From Bog-532 sp965277615 (GTDB lineage: Bacteria > Actinomycetota > Actinomycetes > Streptosporangiales > Streptosporangiaceae): a DNA stretch of 64,000 nucleotides. The stretch is from positions 992,001 through 1,056,000 of the forward strand of contig CBDIDG010000006.1 in assembly GCA_965277615.1 (NCBI GenBank), read 5' to 3'. Position 1 is the first letter of the stretch, and the number at the start of each line of letters is the position of its first letter. Under the pieces are notes generated by a model. The model worked only from the letters and a program-made list of their open reading frames with translations. It was not told the origin of the DNA and ran no database searches. Made by a program: the position numbers and the translations under genes. Shown here in pieces: positions 24,632-33,033 of the stretch.

Positions 24632-25831
24632 TCAGTCCCAGCGCACGGGCAGCACGGGTGGCTTGCGGAACACCAGGCCACGGGGCGCGAACGCCTGCCC
24701 CGCCGCCGGGTCCAGCCGCAGGCCGGGCAGGGGCAGGAGGGCCCGCAGCGCGGCCAGGGTCTCGGCCCGGGCGGGCGGCGCGCCGATGCAGAAGTGCGGC
24801 CCGTGCGCGAAGGCCAGGTGCCGCCCGGCCTCGGGGCGGCCGGCCACGAACCGGTCCGGGTCGGCGAACACGGCCGGGTCCCGGTTGGCCCCGGACAGCG
24901 AGACCGTCACCCGGTCCCCGGCCTGGACCTTCGCCCCGCCGATCTCGATGTCAGCGGTGGCGTAGCGGTCAACGATGGCGGCGGCCGGTTCCAACCGCAG
25001 CGATTCCTCCACCACCGCGGGCAGCAGCGCCGGATCCGAGCGGACCCGGTCCAGCTCACCGGGCTGGCCCAGCAGGTGCAGCACGGCGTTGGCGATCATG
25101 CCGTCGGTGGTGTCGATGCCGCCGAACATCACCACGGCGGCGTCGGAGATGATCTCCCCGGGGCTGAGGCCGCCGGCCGCGGCCGCGGTGGCCAGCACGC
25201 TGCTCTGCTCGGCCGTGGCCCCGTCGATCACCGCGCGCAGCATCTGCGCCAGGGCCGCAAACGCCGCCACCGAGTCCGGGTCGGGCGGCGCGATCCCGGT
25301 CGAATCCTGCGCGGCCGATGCCTCACTGCTGGGGTCGCCCTGGTCGCCCGAGAGCCCGGTGACCCCGCCGACGATGCGGGTGTAGAGGGCGAGGATCTCG
25401 GCCGGAGCCACGTCGCCCAGGCCCAGAGCCTCGGTGACCACGGCCACCGCCAGCGGGCCGGACAGCTCGCGCCGCACGTCGGCCGCTCCCGCCGGGCGGA
25501 TCGCGTCGACCAATCGGATCGCTTCCGCCTCGGCGAACGCGGGCAGCCGCTCGGCCGCCCCGCCCCGGTGAAACGCGGCGAAGAACGGGGACCGGTGCCG
25601 GCTGTGCGCCGGTCCGTCCAGCGACAGCATGCTCGGGCCGACTACCCGGGCGGTGGAGAACCGCGGGTCGTCGACGGTGAACGTGCGGCTGTCCCGCATC
25701 ACCGTGACCGCCTCGGCGTACCCGGTGACCAGCCACCCGTCCAGCGCCGGGACCCACGCCACCGGCGACTGCGCGCGCAGGCGGCCCAGGGCGGCGTGCG
25801 GGTCCTGCTCGAGTTCGGACAGGCTCGGCAT
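24632..25831 (-). CDS. Cytochrome P450
   Basis: 399 aa bacterial class I P450. I-helix GGIDTTDGM, ExxR as EESLRLEPAA, and haem loop FAHGPHFCIGAPPARAE with the thiolate cysteine. MLSLDGPAHSRHR is the C-helix region. The loop has P where L is usual (GAPLAR). It needs ferredoxin and reductase from elsewhere. It is convergent with the enolase-superfamily gene, only 6 bp apart. A long insertion (about 170-195, SGDQGDPSSEASAAQDS) lies between F/G-helix regions. Substrate unknown. Confidence 0.93.
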   Translation of the reverse strand: MPSLSELEQDPHAALGRLRAQSPVAWVPALDGWLVTGYAEAVTVMRDSRTFTVDDPRFSTARVVGPSMLSLDGPAHSRHRSPFFAAFHRGGAAERLPAFAEAEAIRLVDAIRPAGAADVRRELSGPLAVAVVTEALGLGDVAPAEILALYTRIVGGVTGLSGDQGDPSSEASAAQDSTGIAPPDPDSVAAFAALAQMLRAVIDGATAEQSSVLATAAAAGGLSPGEIISDAAVVMFGGIDTTDGMIANAVLHLLGQPGELDRVRSDPALLPAVVEESLRLEPAAAIVDRYATADIEIGGAKVQAGDRVTVSLSGANRDPAVFADPDRFVAGRPEAGRHLAFAHGPHFCIGAPPARAETLAALRALLPLPGLRLDPAAGQAFAPRGLVFRKPPVLPVRWD

Positions 25832-25937
25832 GGCGGAGATGGTCTCGCCCCCTGGGAGCTTGTTAAATCAATATTTTTTAATGAGCTCGTCCCGCATAAA
25901 CGCGCCCTGACGTGCGGGGATTCCGGTGTGGGCCCGG
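25832..25937 (-). promoter_or_regulatory. AT-rich promoter region of the P450 gene
   Basis: The 106-bp gap between the P450 ATG and the upstream gene's stop contains an exceptional AT-run (25861-25882) between GAGCT (25856-25860) and GAGCTC (25883-25888), forming a loose inverted repeat. In this GC context it is a strong promoter/operator candidate. Hexamers cannot be fixed. Confidence 0.45.
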
Positions 25938-27023
25938 TCAGGTCCGGCGGGCCCGGTCCCGCCGCAGCATGACGAGCCAGCCGATCGCGAGGACCAGCCA
26001 GAAGTTGACCAGCCGGTAGGCCAGCACGGCGGCCAGGGCGCCTGCGCCGGGCAGGCCGCCGGCGGTCAGCGCGGCGGCCACCGTGAGCTCGACCAGGCCG
26101 AACCCGCCCGGGGTCAGGCCGGTGCTGCCCACGGCCGCGCCCGCCCCGTAGGCCAGCAGCAGCGCGTGCCACGGCACCGGCAGCCCGGTGGCCTGGATGG
26201 CCAGGGCCAGTGCCGTGCAGTCGGCGGCCCAGTTCAGCGTGGACAGCCCGAACACGGCCAGGTAGCCGCGGGCCGGCAGGCCCAGGCTGGCGATCCGGTC
26301 CAGGAACCCCTCCAGCCGGACCGGGAAGTCCTCCAGCCGGGCGCGGATGGCCGGGCTGCGGGGCAGTCGCTGGACCCTCTGGGCCAGCTGGATGAACAGC
26401 TGGCTGAGCCAGGTGCGGACCCGTTCGTACCGGAGGGCCAGCAGCACCACCGCCCCCGGCACCAGGTAGATCACCGCCCCGGCGAACCCGGCCACGGCGC
26501 CCATGCTCGCCCTGCCCAAGATGGCCCCGGCCACCAGCAGCACGGCCAGCGACGAGGTGGAGAAGATCCCGGATAGGGCCAGCGCCCAGCCCGCGGTGGC
26601 CGAGTCCACGCCCCGGCGGCGGAACTGCCGGAACTCGTAGACGGCGGCCAGCCCGGTGCCCGCGAACGGCAGCGACATCGACAGGGCGCTGCCCGCGTAG
26701 GTGATCCGGACCATGGCCCAGCGGCCCGGTGGCTGGCCGCTGGCCGACAGCAGCCGGCGGCGGCTGAACGCGAACGACAGCACCGAGGCCATCTCGGCCG
26801 CCGCCGCCAGCACGAACCACCGGCCGCTCAGGTGCCGGAGCGCCCCGAACGAGCGGACCAGGTCCCGGTGGTAGATGGCCACCATCCCGGCCAGGATCGC
26901 CACCATGGCCAGGCGCGCGGCAGTGCGCCAGCCCGGTTTACCCCGTTCATCCCGGCTGGCGTGGTCGTCTGCGGCTTCGGTCGCGGCTTTCTGCGCGACG
27001 TCAGCCCCCGTGCTGCCGCCCAC
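25938..27023 (-). CDS. UPF0104/LPG-synthase-TM-like integral membrane protein
   Basis: 361 aa with about eight membrane helices. GSALSMSLPFAGTGLAAVYEFRQFRRRGVD and AVGSTGLTPGGFGLVELTVAAALTAGG are the two signature loops of the family that forms the flippase half of MprF. It lacks the MprF catalytic domain, so lipid translocation or membrane stabilisation is the best guess. GTG 27023 starts a hydrophilic N-terminal tail of about 33 residues. A second protein of the same superfamily is at 52714-53817. Confidence 0.82.
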   Translation of the reverse strand: MGGSTGADVAQKAATEAADDHASRDERGKPGWRTAARLAMVAILAGMVAIYHRDLVRSFGALRHLSGRWFVLAAAAEMASVLSFAFSRRRLLSASGQPPGRWAMVRITYAGSALSMSLPFAGTGLAAVYEFRQFRRRGVDSATAGWALALSGIFSTSSLAVLLVAGAILGRASMGAVAGFAGAVIYLVPGAVVLLALRYERVRTWLSQLFIQLAQRVQRLPRSPAIRARLEDFPVRLEGFLDRIASLGLPARGYLAVFGLSTLNWAADCTALALAIQATGLPVPWHALLLAYGAGAAVGSTGLTPGGFGLVELTVAAALTAGGLPGAGALAAVLAYRLVNFWLVLAIGWLVMLRRDRARRT

Positions 27024-27113
27024 TAGCTGAGGAACCTCTCGCCCCGTCGGTCGGTTCAGCTATCTAGCATCTCCGGCCAACGGTACTTATCCGGGCGAGT
27101 TACCGAAAATTAA

Positions 27114-27950
27114 TTACCGCGCCACAAACTGGGCCGCCAGGCTGGCCACGGCATCGTGCAGCCGGGCCGGGTCCGGTCCGGCCGCCAGCAGGCTGCGGGA
27201 CGCCGACGGCATGACTCGCTCCGGGCAATCGGCGAACGTCTCAGCGACGTCGGCCGGGGTGTAGCCCTGGGCGCCGACCCCGGGCACCAGGAACAGCCCA
27301 TTCATTTCGGCCAGCGGCAGCGCCGGCAGCTGGCGGGCCGCGGCCACGACCGCGCCGACCGGCCCCAGCTCGCCCGGGGCCAGTTCGGTGTTGAGCCGGC
27401 CGATGTCGCGGATCAGGGTCTCCTCGACGGTCCCGGTCTCCGACCGGGCGGCCTGGATCGAGCGGCCCTCGGGGTTGGAGGACCGGGTGACGACGAGCAG
27501 GCCGCGGCCGGACTCCTGCGCCCGGGTCACGAACGCCCCCATCGCCCCGAGCCCGAGGTAGGGGTGCACGGTGATCGCGTCGGCCTGGAACGCGGCGTCC
27601 GGGCCCTTGCTCAGGTAAGCCTGCGCGTAGGCGTCGTTGGTGGACCCGACGTCCCCTCGCTTCACGTCCAGGATGACCAGCAGCCCGGCCGCGCGGGCCT
27701 CGCTGGTCAGCCGGGCCAGCGTGCGCAGCCCGCGCCAGCCGTGCCGCTCGTAGAACGCGGACTGCGGCTTGACCAGGCCGATGGACCCGGCCGCCACCGG
27801 CACGACCAGGTCGGCGAACCGGTCCAGCCCGTCCGGGGTGTCCCCGAGCCCCCAGTCCTCCAGCAGCGCACCGGACGGGTCCAGCCCCCACACCAGCGGT
27901 CCCCGGCGGGCGCGGACCGCCGCGAACCGCGACGCGAACGAATCAGCCAT
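27114..27950 (-). CDS. pyrF: Orotidine 5'-phosphate decarboxylase (type 2)
   Basis: 278 aa, the long PyrF form of actinobacteria. D23 (GLDPSG), K61 (LVKPQSAFYE) and the catalytic D95-x-K97...D100 (LDVKRGDVGSTNDAYAQAYL) are present. PGVGAQGYTPADV is the phosphate-binding loop. It decarboxylates OMP to UMP, the last step of pyrimidine synthesis. No other pyr genes adjoin. The ATG overlaps the 3' end of the upstream GNAT gene by eight bases, so translation is coupled. Confidence 0.95.
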   Translation of the reverse strand: MADSFASRFAAVRARRGPLVWGLDPSGALLEDWGLGDTPDGLDRFADLVVPVAAGSIGLVKPQSAFYERHGWRGLRTLARLTSEARAAGLLVILDVKRGDVGSTNDAYAQAYLSKGPDAAFQADAITVHPYLGLGAMGAFVTRAQESGRGLLVVTRSSNPEGRSIQAARSETGTVEETLIRDIGRLNTELAPGELGPVGAVVAAARQLPALPLAEMNGLFLVPGVGAQGYTPADVAETFADCPERVMPSASRSLLAAGPDPARLHDAVASLAAQFVAR

Positions 27951-28449
27951 GCGGGCAGTCTGCCAGGTCGAGCTGATACCAGGTCCCTGGCTTACCGCCG
28001 ATGTCGGCCGGGTCGGCCGGGCCGGCGGGGACGAACCCGGCCCGGGCCAGCACCTTACGGGACGCGGCGTTGGCGTCGGCGGTGGCCGCCCGCACGGTGC
28101 GGAGCCCGTAGCTCGCCGTTGCCCGCTGGCACAGTTCCCGTACGGTCGCGGTGGCCACCCCGCGCCCGGCGGCCTGCTGCGCGACCCGGTACCCGAGGAT
28201 GGCCACGCCGTCGCCGGTGAAGATCAGGTTGAACCGGCCCAGGACCGAGCCATCGTCGGCCAGCAGGACGTGGTACGCGGCCCGGCCCGCTTCCTGATCG
28301 GCCAGCAAGGCCCGGAACCGGTCGGTGAACTGGGCGAAGAACTCGTCGCCGCGGTCGGAGATCGAGGCCGCGAACCAGGCCCGGTTGGCTCGCTCGAAGG
28401 CCAGGACCGCCGGGGCATGGCCGGCTTCCAGGCGCTGCAACTCGGGCAT
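27943..28449 (-). CDS. GNAT acetyltransferase (RimJ/RimL-type)
   Basis: 168 aa. VAILGYRVAQQAAGRGVATATVRELCQRA contains the acetyl-CoA pyrophosphate loop (Q-x-x-G-x-G/A) and NAASRKVLARAGFVPAG is the family C-terminus. It probably acetylates a protein N-terminus or small amine. ATG 28449 has GGAGG four bases upstream; the ribosome site and start are tandemly duplicated just upstream (28458-28477), where the second copy has ACG in place of ATG. The stop lies inside the pyrF start region. Confidence 0.85.
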   Translation of the reverse strand: MPELQRLEAGHAPAVLAFERANRAWFAASISDRGDEFFAQFTDRFRALLADQEAGRAAYHVLLADDGSVLGRFNLIFTGDGVAILGYRVAQQAAGRGVATATVRELCQRATASYGLRTVRAATADANAASRKVLARAGFVPAGPADPADIGGKPGTWYQLDLADCPHG

Positions 28450-28477
28450 GGTCCTCCGCAACTCGGGCGTGGTCTCC
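28437..28477 (-). repeat. Tandem duplication of the GNAT ribosome site and start codon
   Basis: Two adjacent 20-21-bp units (28437-28457 and 28458-28477) each carry GGAG, ACCA/ACCAC and CCGAGTTGC. The promoter-proximal unit has ACG where the gene-proximal unit has ATG. Confidence 0.8.
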
Positions 28478-28502
28478 CCGCCTCCCGGGCTTCTGCTGGC
28501 CC

Positions 28503-29279
28503 TCAGTAGATCGTGTAGCCGCCGTCGATGACCAGCACGGAGCCGGTCATGAACGCGCTGGCCTCGCTGGCCAGGTAGACGACGCTGGGCGCGATCTCCT
28601 CCGGCGTGGCGTAGCGCTGCTGCGGCACGTCCTCGATCCAGTGGCGGCGGTACTCTGGCCGGTCGACCGGGGCCATCTCGGTCTTGACGTAACCCGGGGC
28701 CAGCGCGTTGACCCGGATGCCGAGCGGGGCCCATTCGGCCGCCAGCGACTTGGTCAGCTGGTGCACCGCGGCCTTGGAGGCGTTGTAGGCCGGCTGCCAC
28801 TGCGGCCGGTTGACGATGATCGAGGAGATCGACCCCACGTTGACGATCGCGCCGCCCCCGGCCGCGGCCATCCGCCGGGCCGCCTCGGTGCTGGCCACCC
28901 ACAGCCCGTACACGTTGACGTCGAACACCTGATGCCACTCCTGGTCAGGCACCTCGAACGCGGGCCGGTGGAAGCACACGCCGGCGTTGTTGACCAGGAT
29001 GTCGAGGCCGCCCAGGGCGGTGTCGGCCTCGGCGATCATGCGTTCGGCGTCGGCCCGCTGGGTCACGTCGGCGGTGATGGGGACGATCTTGCGCCCGGTG
29101 GCCACGGCGATCGCGCTGGCCGCGGCGGTGATGTCGGATGCGGTGCGGGCCACCACGGCCACGTCCGCGCCCGCCTGGGCCAGCGCGGTGGCGAACGCCT
29201 TGCCCAGGCCGCGGCTGGCCCCGGTGACCACGGCCTTGCGGCCGGGCAGGGCGAACTGGTCCAGGACACCGCCAGTCAT
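28503..29279 (-). CDS. SDR-family oxidoreductase
   Basis: 258 aa classical short-chain dehydrogenase. TGASRGLG (19-26), NNAG (97-100), the serine region GSISS (149-153) and Y165-x3-K169 are all intact. Sequence style is that of gluconate/sorbose or 3-oxoacyl reductases; R46 (VVARTA) suggests NADPH preference. The ATG overlaps the MFS stop (ATGA), so it is co-translated with the transporter upstream. Confidence 0.9.
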   Translation of the reverse strand: MTGGVLDQFALPGRKAVVTGASRGLGKAFATALAQAGADVAVVARTASDITAAASAIAVATGRKIVPITADVTQRADAERMIAEADTALGGLDILVNNAGVCFHRPAFEVPDQEWHQVFDVNVYGLWVASTEAARRMAAAGGGAIVNVGSISSIIVNRPQWQPAYNASKAAVHQLTKSLAAEWAPLGIRVNALAPGYVKTEMAPVDRPEYRRHWIEDVPQQRYATPEEIAPSVVYLASEASAFMTGSVLVIDGGYTIY

Positions 29280-30637
29280 ATTCTCTCCTGCTGTGCTGTC
29301 ACGGTCTCCGATTCAACCAGTACCGGGTCCCGGGGGCGGCGCAGCGCGTAGAACCCCGCCGCCACCGTGCCCACGCACAGCGCGGCCGAGCTCAGCCCGA
29401 GTGACCAGTGAATCCCGATCACCGCGCCGAGCAGGCCGACGGTGAACCCGCTGCCGGCCCGCAGCCCGCTGGCCGACACCCCGTACAGGCCGACCACCCG
29501 GCCGCGGTCCTGGGCCGGGGCGAGCAACTGCACCACGGTCTGCCCGATCGACATCGAGGCCAGGTTGGCCACCCCGCTGATGAACAACATGATCAGCGCG
29601 ACCGCGTAGTTCACGGTGAACGCGAAGAACAGCGTGGTCACGCCGTAGATGGCCGTGCTCACTACGGCTGCTGTGACGGTCGGTCTGATCCGGCCGGTCA
29701 CCTCCAGCAGCACCCCGCCGATGACCCCGCCCAGGCCGCTGGCGAACAGCAGCACCCCGTACGCGGTGCCCGCGCTGCCCAGGCCGAAGTCGTGGGCGAA
29801 GATCGGCATCGAGGTCTGCAGCGAGGCGCCGATGAAGAACGAGCCCAGGCCGCCCAGGATGATCATGCTGACGATGACCCGGTTGGACCGGATGTCGCGG
29901 AAGACCCGCACCGAGTCCTTCAGGCCGACCCGGGTCCGGGGCAGGCCGTGGTCGCGGGTGTGGCCGGTGAACTTGGTCTTGAACAGGAACAGCGTCAGCG
30001 GCAGGTAGATCGCGATGTTGACGAAGATTCCCCGGGTCGGGCCCAGCCCGAGCAGTAGCGCCGACCCCACCACCGGCCCGAACAGGATGCCCAGGCTGCG
30101 GAAGGTGGAGTTCAGCCGGACCGCGCTGGGCAGTTCCGCGCGCCCGACGAAGTCGTGCAGCATCAGCTGCTCGCCCGGCGCCCACATGGACCCGGCGCAG
30201 CCGTGCAGCACCAGCAGGATGCAGGCCTCCCACACCGTCAGCGAGTTGGTCAGGAAAAAGACGCCCCACATCGCCGACACGAACATGAACAGCACCTGCG
30301 CGCCCTGGATCAGGCGGCGGCAGTCATACCGGTCGGCCAGCGAGCCGAAGTACACCGAGAACAGCAAAAATGGCACCCAGTGGCTGATGACCTCGAAGCC
30401 GGTCAGCGCGGGGGAGTGGAACTTCTGCCACAGCACCCAGTAGGTGATGACATGCTCGATGTTGTCGGCCATCATGGCCAGCGCCGCCCCGAACAGGTAC
30501 GGGCGGCAATCCTTGTTCCGCAGCGCGGCAAACTTGGCCGGCGGCGGCGTACCGGCGCTCAGCGCGGTCATCTCATCCGACGGCGCGACCTCGTCCAGGT
30601 CGAGGACGTGCGTCGGGATGCCGCAGGCGGAACACAT
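29276..30637 (-). CDS. MFS transporter (EntS/MFS_3-type)
   Basis: 453 aa from ATG 30637 (MCSACGIPTHVLDLDE...), with twelve predicted helices and the loop 2-3 motif GSLADRYDCRRLIQ. WAPGEQLMLHDFVGRAELPSAVRLNSTFRSLGILFGPVVG is typical of the EntS-like exporters of siderophores or other small molecules. A soluble N-terminal extension of about 45 residues with CSAC precedes helix 1. GGAG is 11 bases upstream. The stop overlaps the SDR start. An inverted repeat (30731-30745) upstream could be its operator. Confidence 0.85.
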   Translation of the reverse strand: MCSACGIPTHVLDLDEVAPSDEMTALSAGTPPPAKFAALRNKDCRPYLFGAALAMMADNIEHVITYWVLWQKFHSPALTGFEVISHWVPFLLFSVYFGSLADRYDCRRLIQGAQVLFMFVSAMWGVFFLTNSLTVWEACILLVLHGCAGSMWAPGEQLMLHDFVGRAELPSAVRLNSTFRSLGILFGPVVGSALLLGLGPTRGIFVNIAIYLPLTLFLFKTKFTGHTRDHGLPRTRVGLKDSVRVFRDIRSNRVIVSMIILGGLGSFFIGASLQTSMPIFAHDFGLGSAGTAYGVLLFASGLGGVIGGVLLEVTGRIRPTVTAAVVSTAIYGVTTLFFAFTVNYAVALIMLFISGVANLASMSIGQTVVQLLAPAQDRGRVVGLYGVSASGLRAGSGFTVGLLGAVIGIHWSLGLSSAALCVGTVAAGFYALRRPRDPVLVESETVTAQQERI

Positions 30638-30730
30638 GGTTGGTGGTTCTCCGGTCGTCTTCCGGTCGTTTTCCGGTCCTTGGAGGTAGCGGCCGGCCGG
30701 GCCAGCCACCTCAACTGTTGTGTCTCTACA

Positions 30731-30745
30731 ACTTGTTCCGCAAGT
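30731..30745 (-). promoter_or_regulatory. Inverted repeat upstream of the MFS-SDR operon
   Basis: ACTTG-TTCCG-CAAGT is a perfect 5-bp inverted repeat about 94 bp before the MFS start. On the minus strand the core CTTGCGGAACAAG resembles the RAE core CTTGCGGCAAG with two extra bases; this resemblance may be chance. Confidence 0.45.
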
Positions 30746-30892
30746 CATTAGCGACGCTCGTGGCCCAGCTCACGTCGGCCAGCTGCCCCAGCCCGGCCTC
30801 ACCTCCCCGCGCGGCCTGGCCTGATCTGGCTGGCCTGGCCTGGCTGGCCGGGCCCCGCCGGGCTCGGCCCGCCCGGCCCGCCCGGCCCCGGG

Positions 30893-30909
30893 TGATAACA
30901 GCAAGAGGC
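30893..30909 (+). repeat. 17-bp dispersed repeat, copy 1
   Basis: TGATAACAGCAAGAGGC, one mismatch to the other four copies. It directly follows a CCCGG-rich degenerate tract. Confidence 0.85.
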
Positions 30910-30963
30910 CGCCTCACGCCACGTGGCCGGCGCCAACTCGCGCCCACGCCCCGGCCCGTCCAG

Positions 30964-30980
30964 TGATAACAGCAAGAAGC
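30964..30980 (+). repeat. 17-bp dispersed repeat, copy 2
   Basis: Exact TGATAACAGCAAGAAGC, 71 bp after copy 1, following a C-rich tract. Confidence 0.9.
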
Positions 30981-31119
30981 GTCGTCCTCCGGCCAAGATC
31001 CATTCTGGGGTTGCGCTGTCAGTCGTATTCGCTGATTTCGCTGCCGCACAGTGGATCACTCAGCCTCGAGGCGGTCTCGGTACCGCCCCGCTGCAACCCA
31101 GCTCCCGCCCAGCCCGGGT

Positions 31120-31345
31120 CCCGCCCCGTGGGCTCCCGCGTATCACCCGTCCAAGCCCCTCGCCAGCCTCACGTCACCCGCCTGACCCCGGGGCCCCAGC
31201 GCCCCGCCGCGCCGCTCCCACCCAGTTCGGGCCCGCCCCGTGGGCTCCCGCGTACCACTCGCCACGCGCCCCTCGCCAGCCTCACGTCACTCGCCTGACC
31301 CCGGGGCCCCAGCACCCCACCGCCCAGGCGCCGCTCCCGCCTCTG
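31120..31345. repeat. Two-copy tandem repeat, about 112-bp unit
   Basis: Unit 1 starts at 31120 and unit 2 at 31232, each opening CCCGCCCCGTGGGCTCCCGC. The later blocks CCTCGCCAGCCTCACGTCAC and CGCCTGACCCCGGGGCCCCA recur at an offset of 112-113 bp with few differences. Purely structural; non-coding. Confidence 0.85.
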
Positions 31346-31407
31346 GCCCGGCGCCGCGCGACCCGGCGCCGCGCGACCCGGCACCCGCGACCCGGCACCC
31401 CGAACCC

Positions 31408-31424
31408 TGATAACAGCAAGAAGC
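31408..31424 (+). repeat. 17-bp dispersed repeat, copy 3
   Basis: Exact TGATAACAGCAAGAAGC. It ends a 15-bp tandem array (GCGCCGCGCGACCCG and shortened copies) and lies 44 bp before the argG operator. Confidence 0.9.
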
Positions 31425-31467
31425 GAGCGGAGCCGTTAACGCGGATGATCGGTTAGCGTAACCGGGG

Positions 31468-31493
31468 TGCATGATCATGCAGCCTTATGCATA
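31468..31493 (+). promoter_or_regulatory. ARG-box-like operator of argG
   Basis: TGCATGATCATGCA (31468-31481) is a perfect 14-bp palindrome and TATGCATA (31486-31493) a perfect 8-bp one. Together 31475-31493 (TCATGCAGCCTTATGCATA) resemble the Streptomyces ArgR site built from CATGCA and TTGCATA halves. It overlaps the -10 region, so arginine-dependent repression is expected. Confidence 0.65.
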
Positions 31494-31497
31494 TAAT
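31492..31497 (+). promoter_or_regulatory. Consensus -10 of a leaderless argG promoter
   Basis: TATAAT ends seven bases before the GTG at 31505, the distance at which transcription normally begins. No ribosome site precedes the GTG. The mRNA probably starts at or within one base of the start codon. No good -35 is visible. Confidence 0.6.
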
Positions 31498-31504
31498 TTC
31501 ATTT

Positions 31505-32953
31505 GTGTCCAAGGTCCTCAGCTCTCTTCCAGTTGGTGAACGGGTCGGCATCGCCTTCTCCGGCGGTCTCGACACTTCGGTCGCGGTCGCGTGGATGCGC
31601 GAGAAGGGGGCCGTGCCGTGCACCTATACCGCCGATATCGGCCAGTACGACGAGCCCGATATCGGCTCCGTGCCGGGGCGGGCCGCGGCCTACGGTGCGC
31701 AGATCGCCCGGCTGGTCGACTGTCGTGAGGCCCTGGTCGAAGAGGGGCTGGCCGCGCTGGCCTGCGGCGCGTTTCACATCCGGTCCGGCGGCCGGGCGTA
31801 CTTCAACACCACGCCACTCGGCCGGGCGGTCACCGGCACCCTGCTGGTCCGGGCCATGCTCGAGGACGACGTGCGGATCTGGGGCGACGGCTCGACCTTC
31901 AAGGGCAACGACATCGAGCGGTTCTACCGCTACGGCCTGCTGGCCAACCCCGCGCTGCGGATCTACAAGCCGTGGCTGGACGCCGACTTCTACAGCGAGC
32001 TCGGCGGCCGCAAGGAGATGTCGGAATGGCTGCTGGCCCGCGACCTGCCGTACCGGGACAGCACCGAGAAGGCCTACTCCACCGACGCGAACATCTGGGG
32101 CGCTACCCACGAGGCCAAGTCGCTGGAGCACCTCGACAACGGCATGGAGCTCGTCGAGCCGATCATGGGGGCCAAGTTTTGGGACCCCGACGTCGACATC
32201 CCCGCGGAGGACGTGACCGTCGCCTTCGCCCAGGGCCGGCCGATCGCCGTCAACGGCAAGGAGTTCGTCTCCGCCGTCGACCTGGTGATCGAGGCTAACG
32301 CCATCGGCGGCCGGCACGGCATGGGCATGTCCGACCAGATCGAGAACCGGATCATCGAGGCCAAGAGCCGCGGCATCTACGAAGCGCCGGGCATGGCCCT
32401 GCTGCACGCGGCCTACGAGCGGCTGGTCAACGCGATCCACAACGAGGACACCCTGGCCAGCTACCACAGCGAAGGACGGCGGCTGGGGCGGCTGCTGTAC
32501 GAGGGCCGCTGGCTGGACCCGCAGGCCCTGATGCTGCGCGAGTCGCTGCAGCGCTGGGTCGGCACCGCGGTGACGGGTGAGGTCACGCTGCGGCTGCGGC
32601 GAGGCGAGGACTACTCGATCCTGGACACCACCGGGCCGCTGTTCAGCTACCACCCGGACAAGCTGTCCATGGAGCGGGTCGAAGACGCCGCGTTCGGGCC
32701 GTCGGACCGGATCGGCCAGCTGACCATGCGCAACCTCGACATCGCCGACTCCCGGTCCCGCCTGGAGCAGTACGCCGGGCTGGGCATGGTCGGCAGCAGC
32801 CACCCGGCGCTCATCGGCGCGGCGCAGGCCGCTTCCACCGGGCTGATCGGGGCCATGGCTACCGGGGGAGCCGAGGCCATCGCCTCCGGCGGCAACGGGC
32901 TGGGCGAGGACGAGCTGCTGGACCGGGCCGCGATGGAGTCCGGGACCGACTGA
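31505..32953 (+). CDS. argG: Argininosuccinate synthase (long, E. coli-type form)
   Basis: 482 aa. MSKVLSSLPVGERVGIAFSGGLDTSVAVAWM is the N-terminus of the long ArgG subfamily, with PP-loop SGGLDTS (19-25). YTADIGQYDEPD, FNTTPLGRAVTGTLLV, WGDGSTFKGNDIERFYRYG and YSTDANIWGATHEAKSLE are substrate-binding blocks. It joins citrulline and aspartate using ATP in arginine synthesis. It is not next to other arg genes. GTG 31505 is preferred over ATG 31487, which lies inside the promoter. A C-terminal Gly/Ala-rich region (about 430-470) is usual for this form. Confidence 0.96.
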   Translation: MSKVLSSLPVGERVGIAFSGGLDTSVAVAWMREKGAVPCTYTADIGQYDEPDIGSVPGRAAAYGAQIARLVDCREALVEEGLAALACGAFHIRSGGRAYFNTTPLGRAVTGTLLVRAMLEDDVRIWGDGSTFKGNDIERFYRYGLLANPALRIYKPWLDADFYSELGGRKEMSEWLLARDLPYRDSTEKAYSTDANIWGATHEAKSLEHLDNGMELVEPIMGAKFWDPDVDIPAEDVTVAFAQGRPIAVNGKEFVSAVDLVIEANAIGGRHGMGMSDQIENRIIEAKSRGIYEAPGMALLHAAYERLVNAIHNEDTLASYHSEGRRLGRLLYEGRWLDPQALMLRESLQRWVGTAVTGEVTLRLRRGEDYSILDTTGPLFSYHPDKLSMERVEDAAFGPSDRIGQLTMRNLDIADSRSRLEQYAGLGMVGSSHPALIGAAQAASTGLIGAMATGGAEAIASGGNGLGEDELLDRAAMESGTD

Positions 32954-32965
32954 CTCCGGCCAGAT

Positions 32966-33033
32966 GGTCAAGCGGCTGCTGGTCAAGCGGCCCGCTGGTC
33001 GGCCCGCGGGTCAGGCGGCTGGTGGTCAGGCGG
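32966..33033. repeat. Short tandem array GGTCARGCGG after argG
   Basis: GGTCAAGCGG at 32966 and 32981, GGTCAGGCGG at 33009 and 33024, and a degenerate GGTCGGCCCG at 32997, mostly on a 15-bp period. The last unit overlaps the 3' end of the convergent reductase gene. Confidence 0.75.

Larger units (their letters stand above)
30746..31467. other. Long low-complexity, repeat-rich intergenic region before argG
   Basis: About 720 bp between the MFS promoter and the argG operator contains no credible gene; open frames on both strands are Pro/Ala/Arg low-complexity. It holds three copies of the 17-bp repeat, a two-copy 112-bp tandem repeat, and short decaying tandem arrays (CTGGCCTGGC-like near 30830; a 15-bp GCGCCGCGCGACCCG unit at 31351-31365 and 31366-31380, then shortened copies to 31407). 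Confidence 0.7.

Noticed and set aside
30746..31467. Several short open frames before argG
   Set aside because: Composition is Pro/Ala/Arg low-complexity from tandem GC-rich repeats, frames on both strands, no ribosome sites.
31499..32986. 495-aa minus-strand open frame
   Set aside because: Antisense to argG; no start context or domain.
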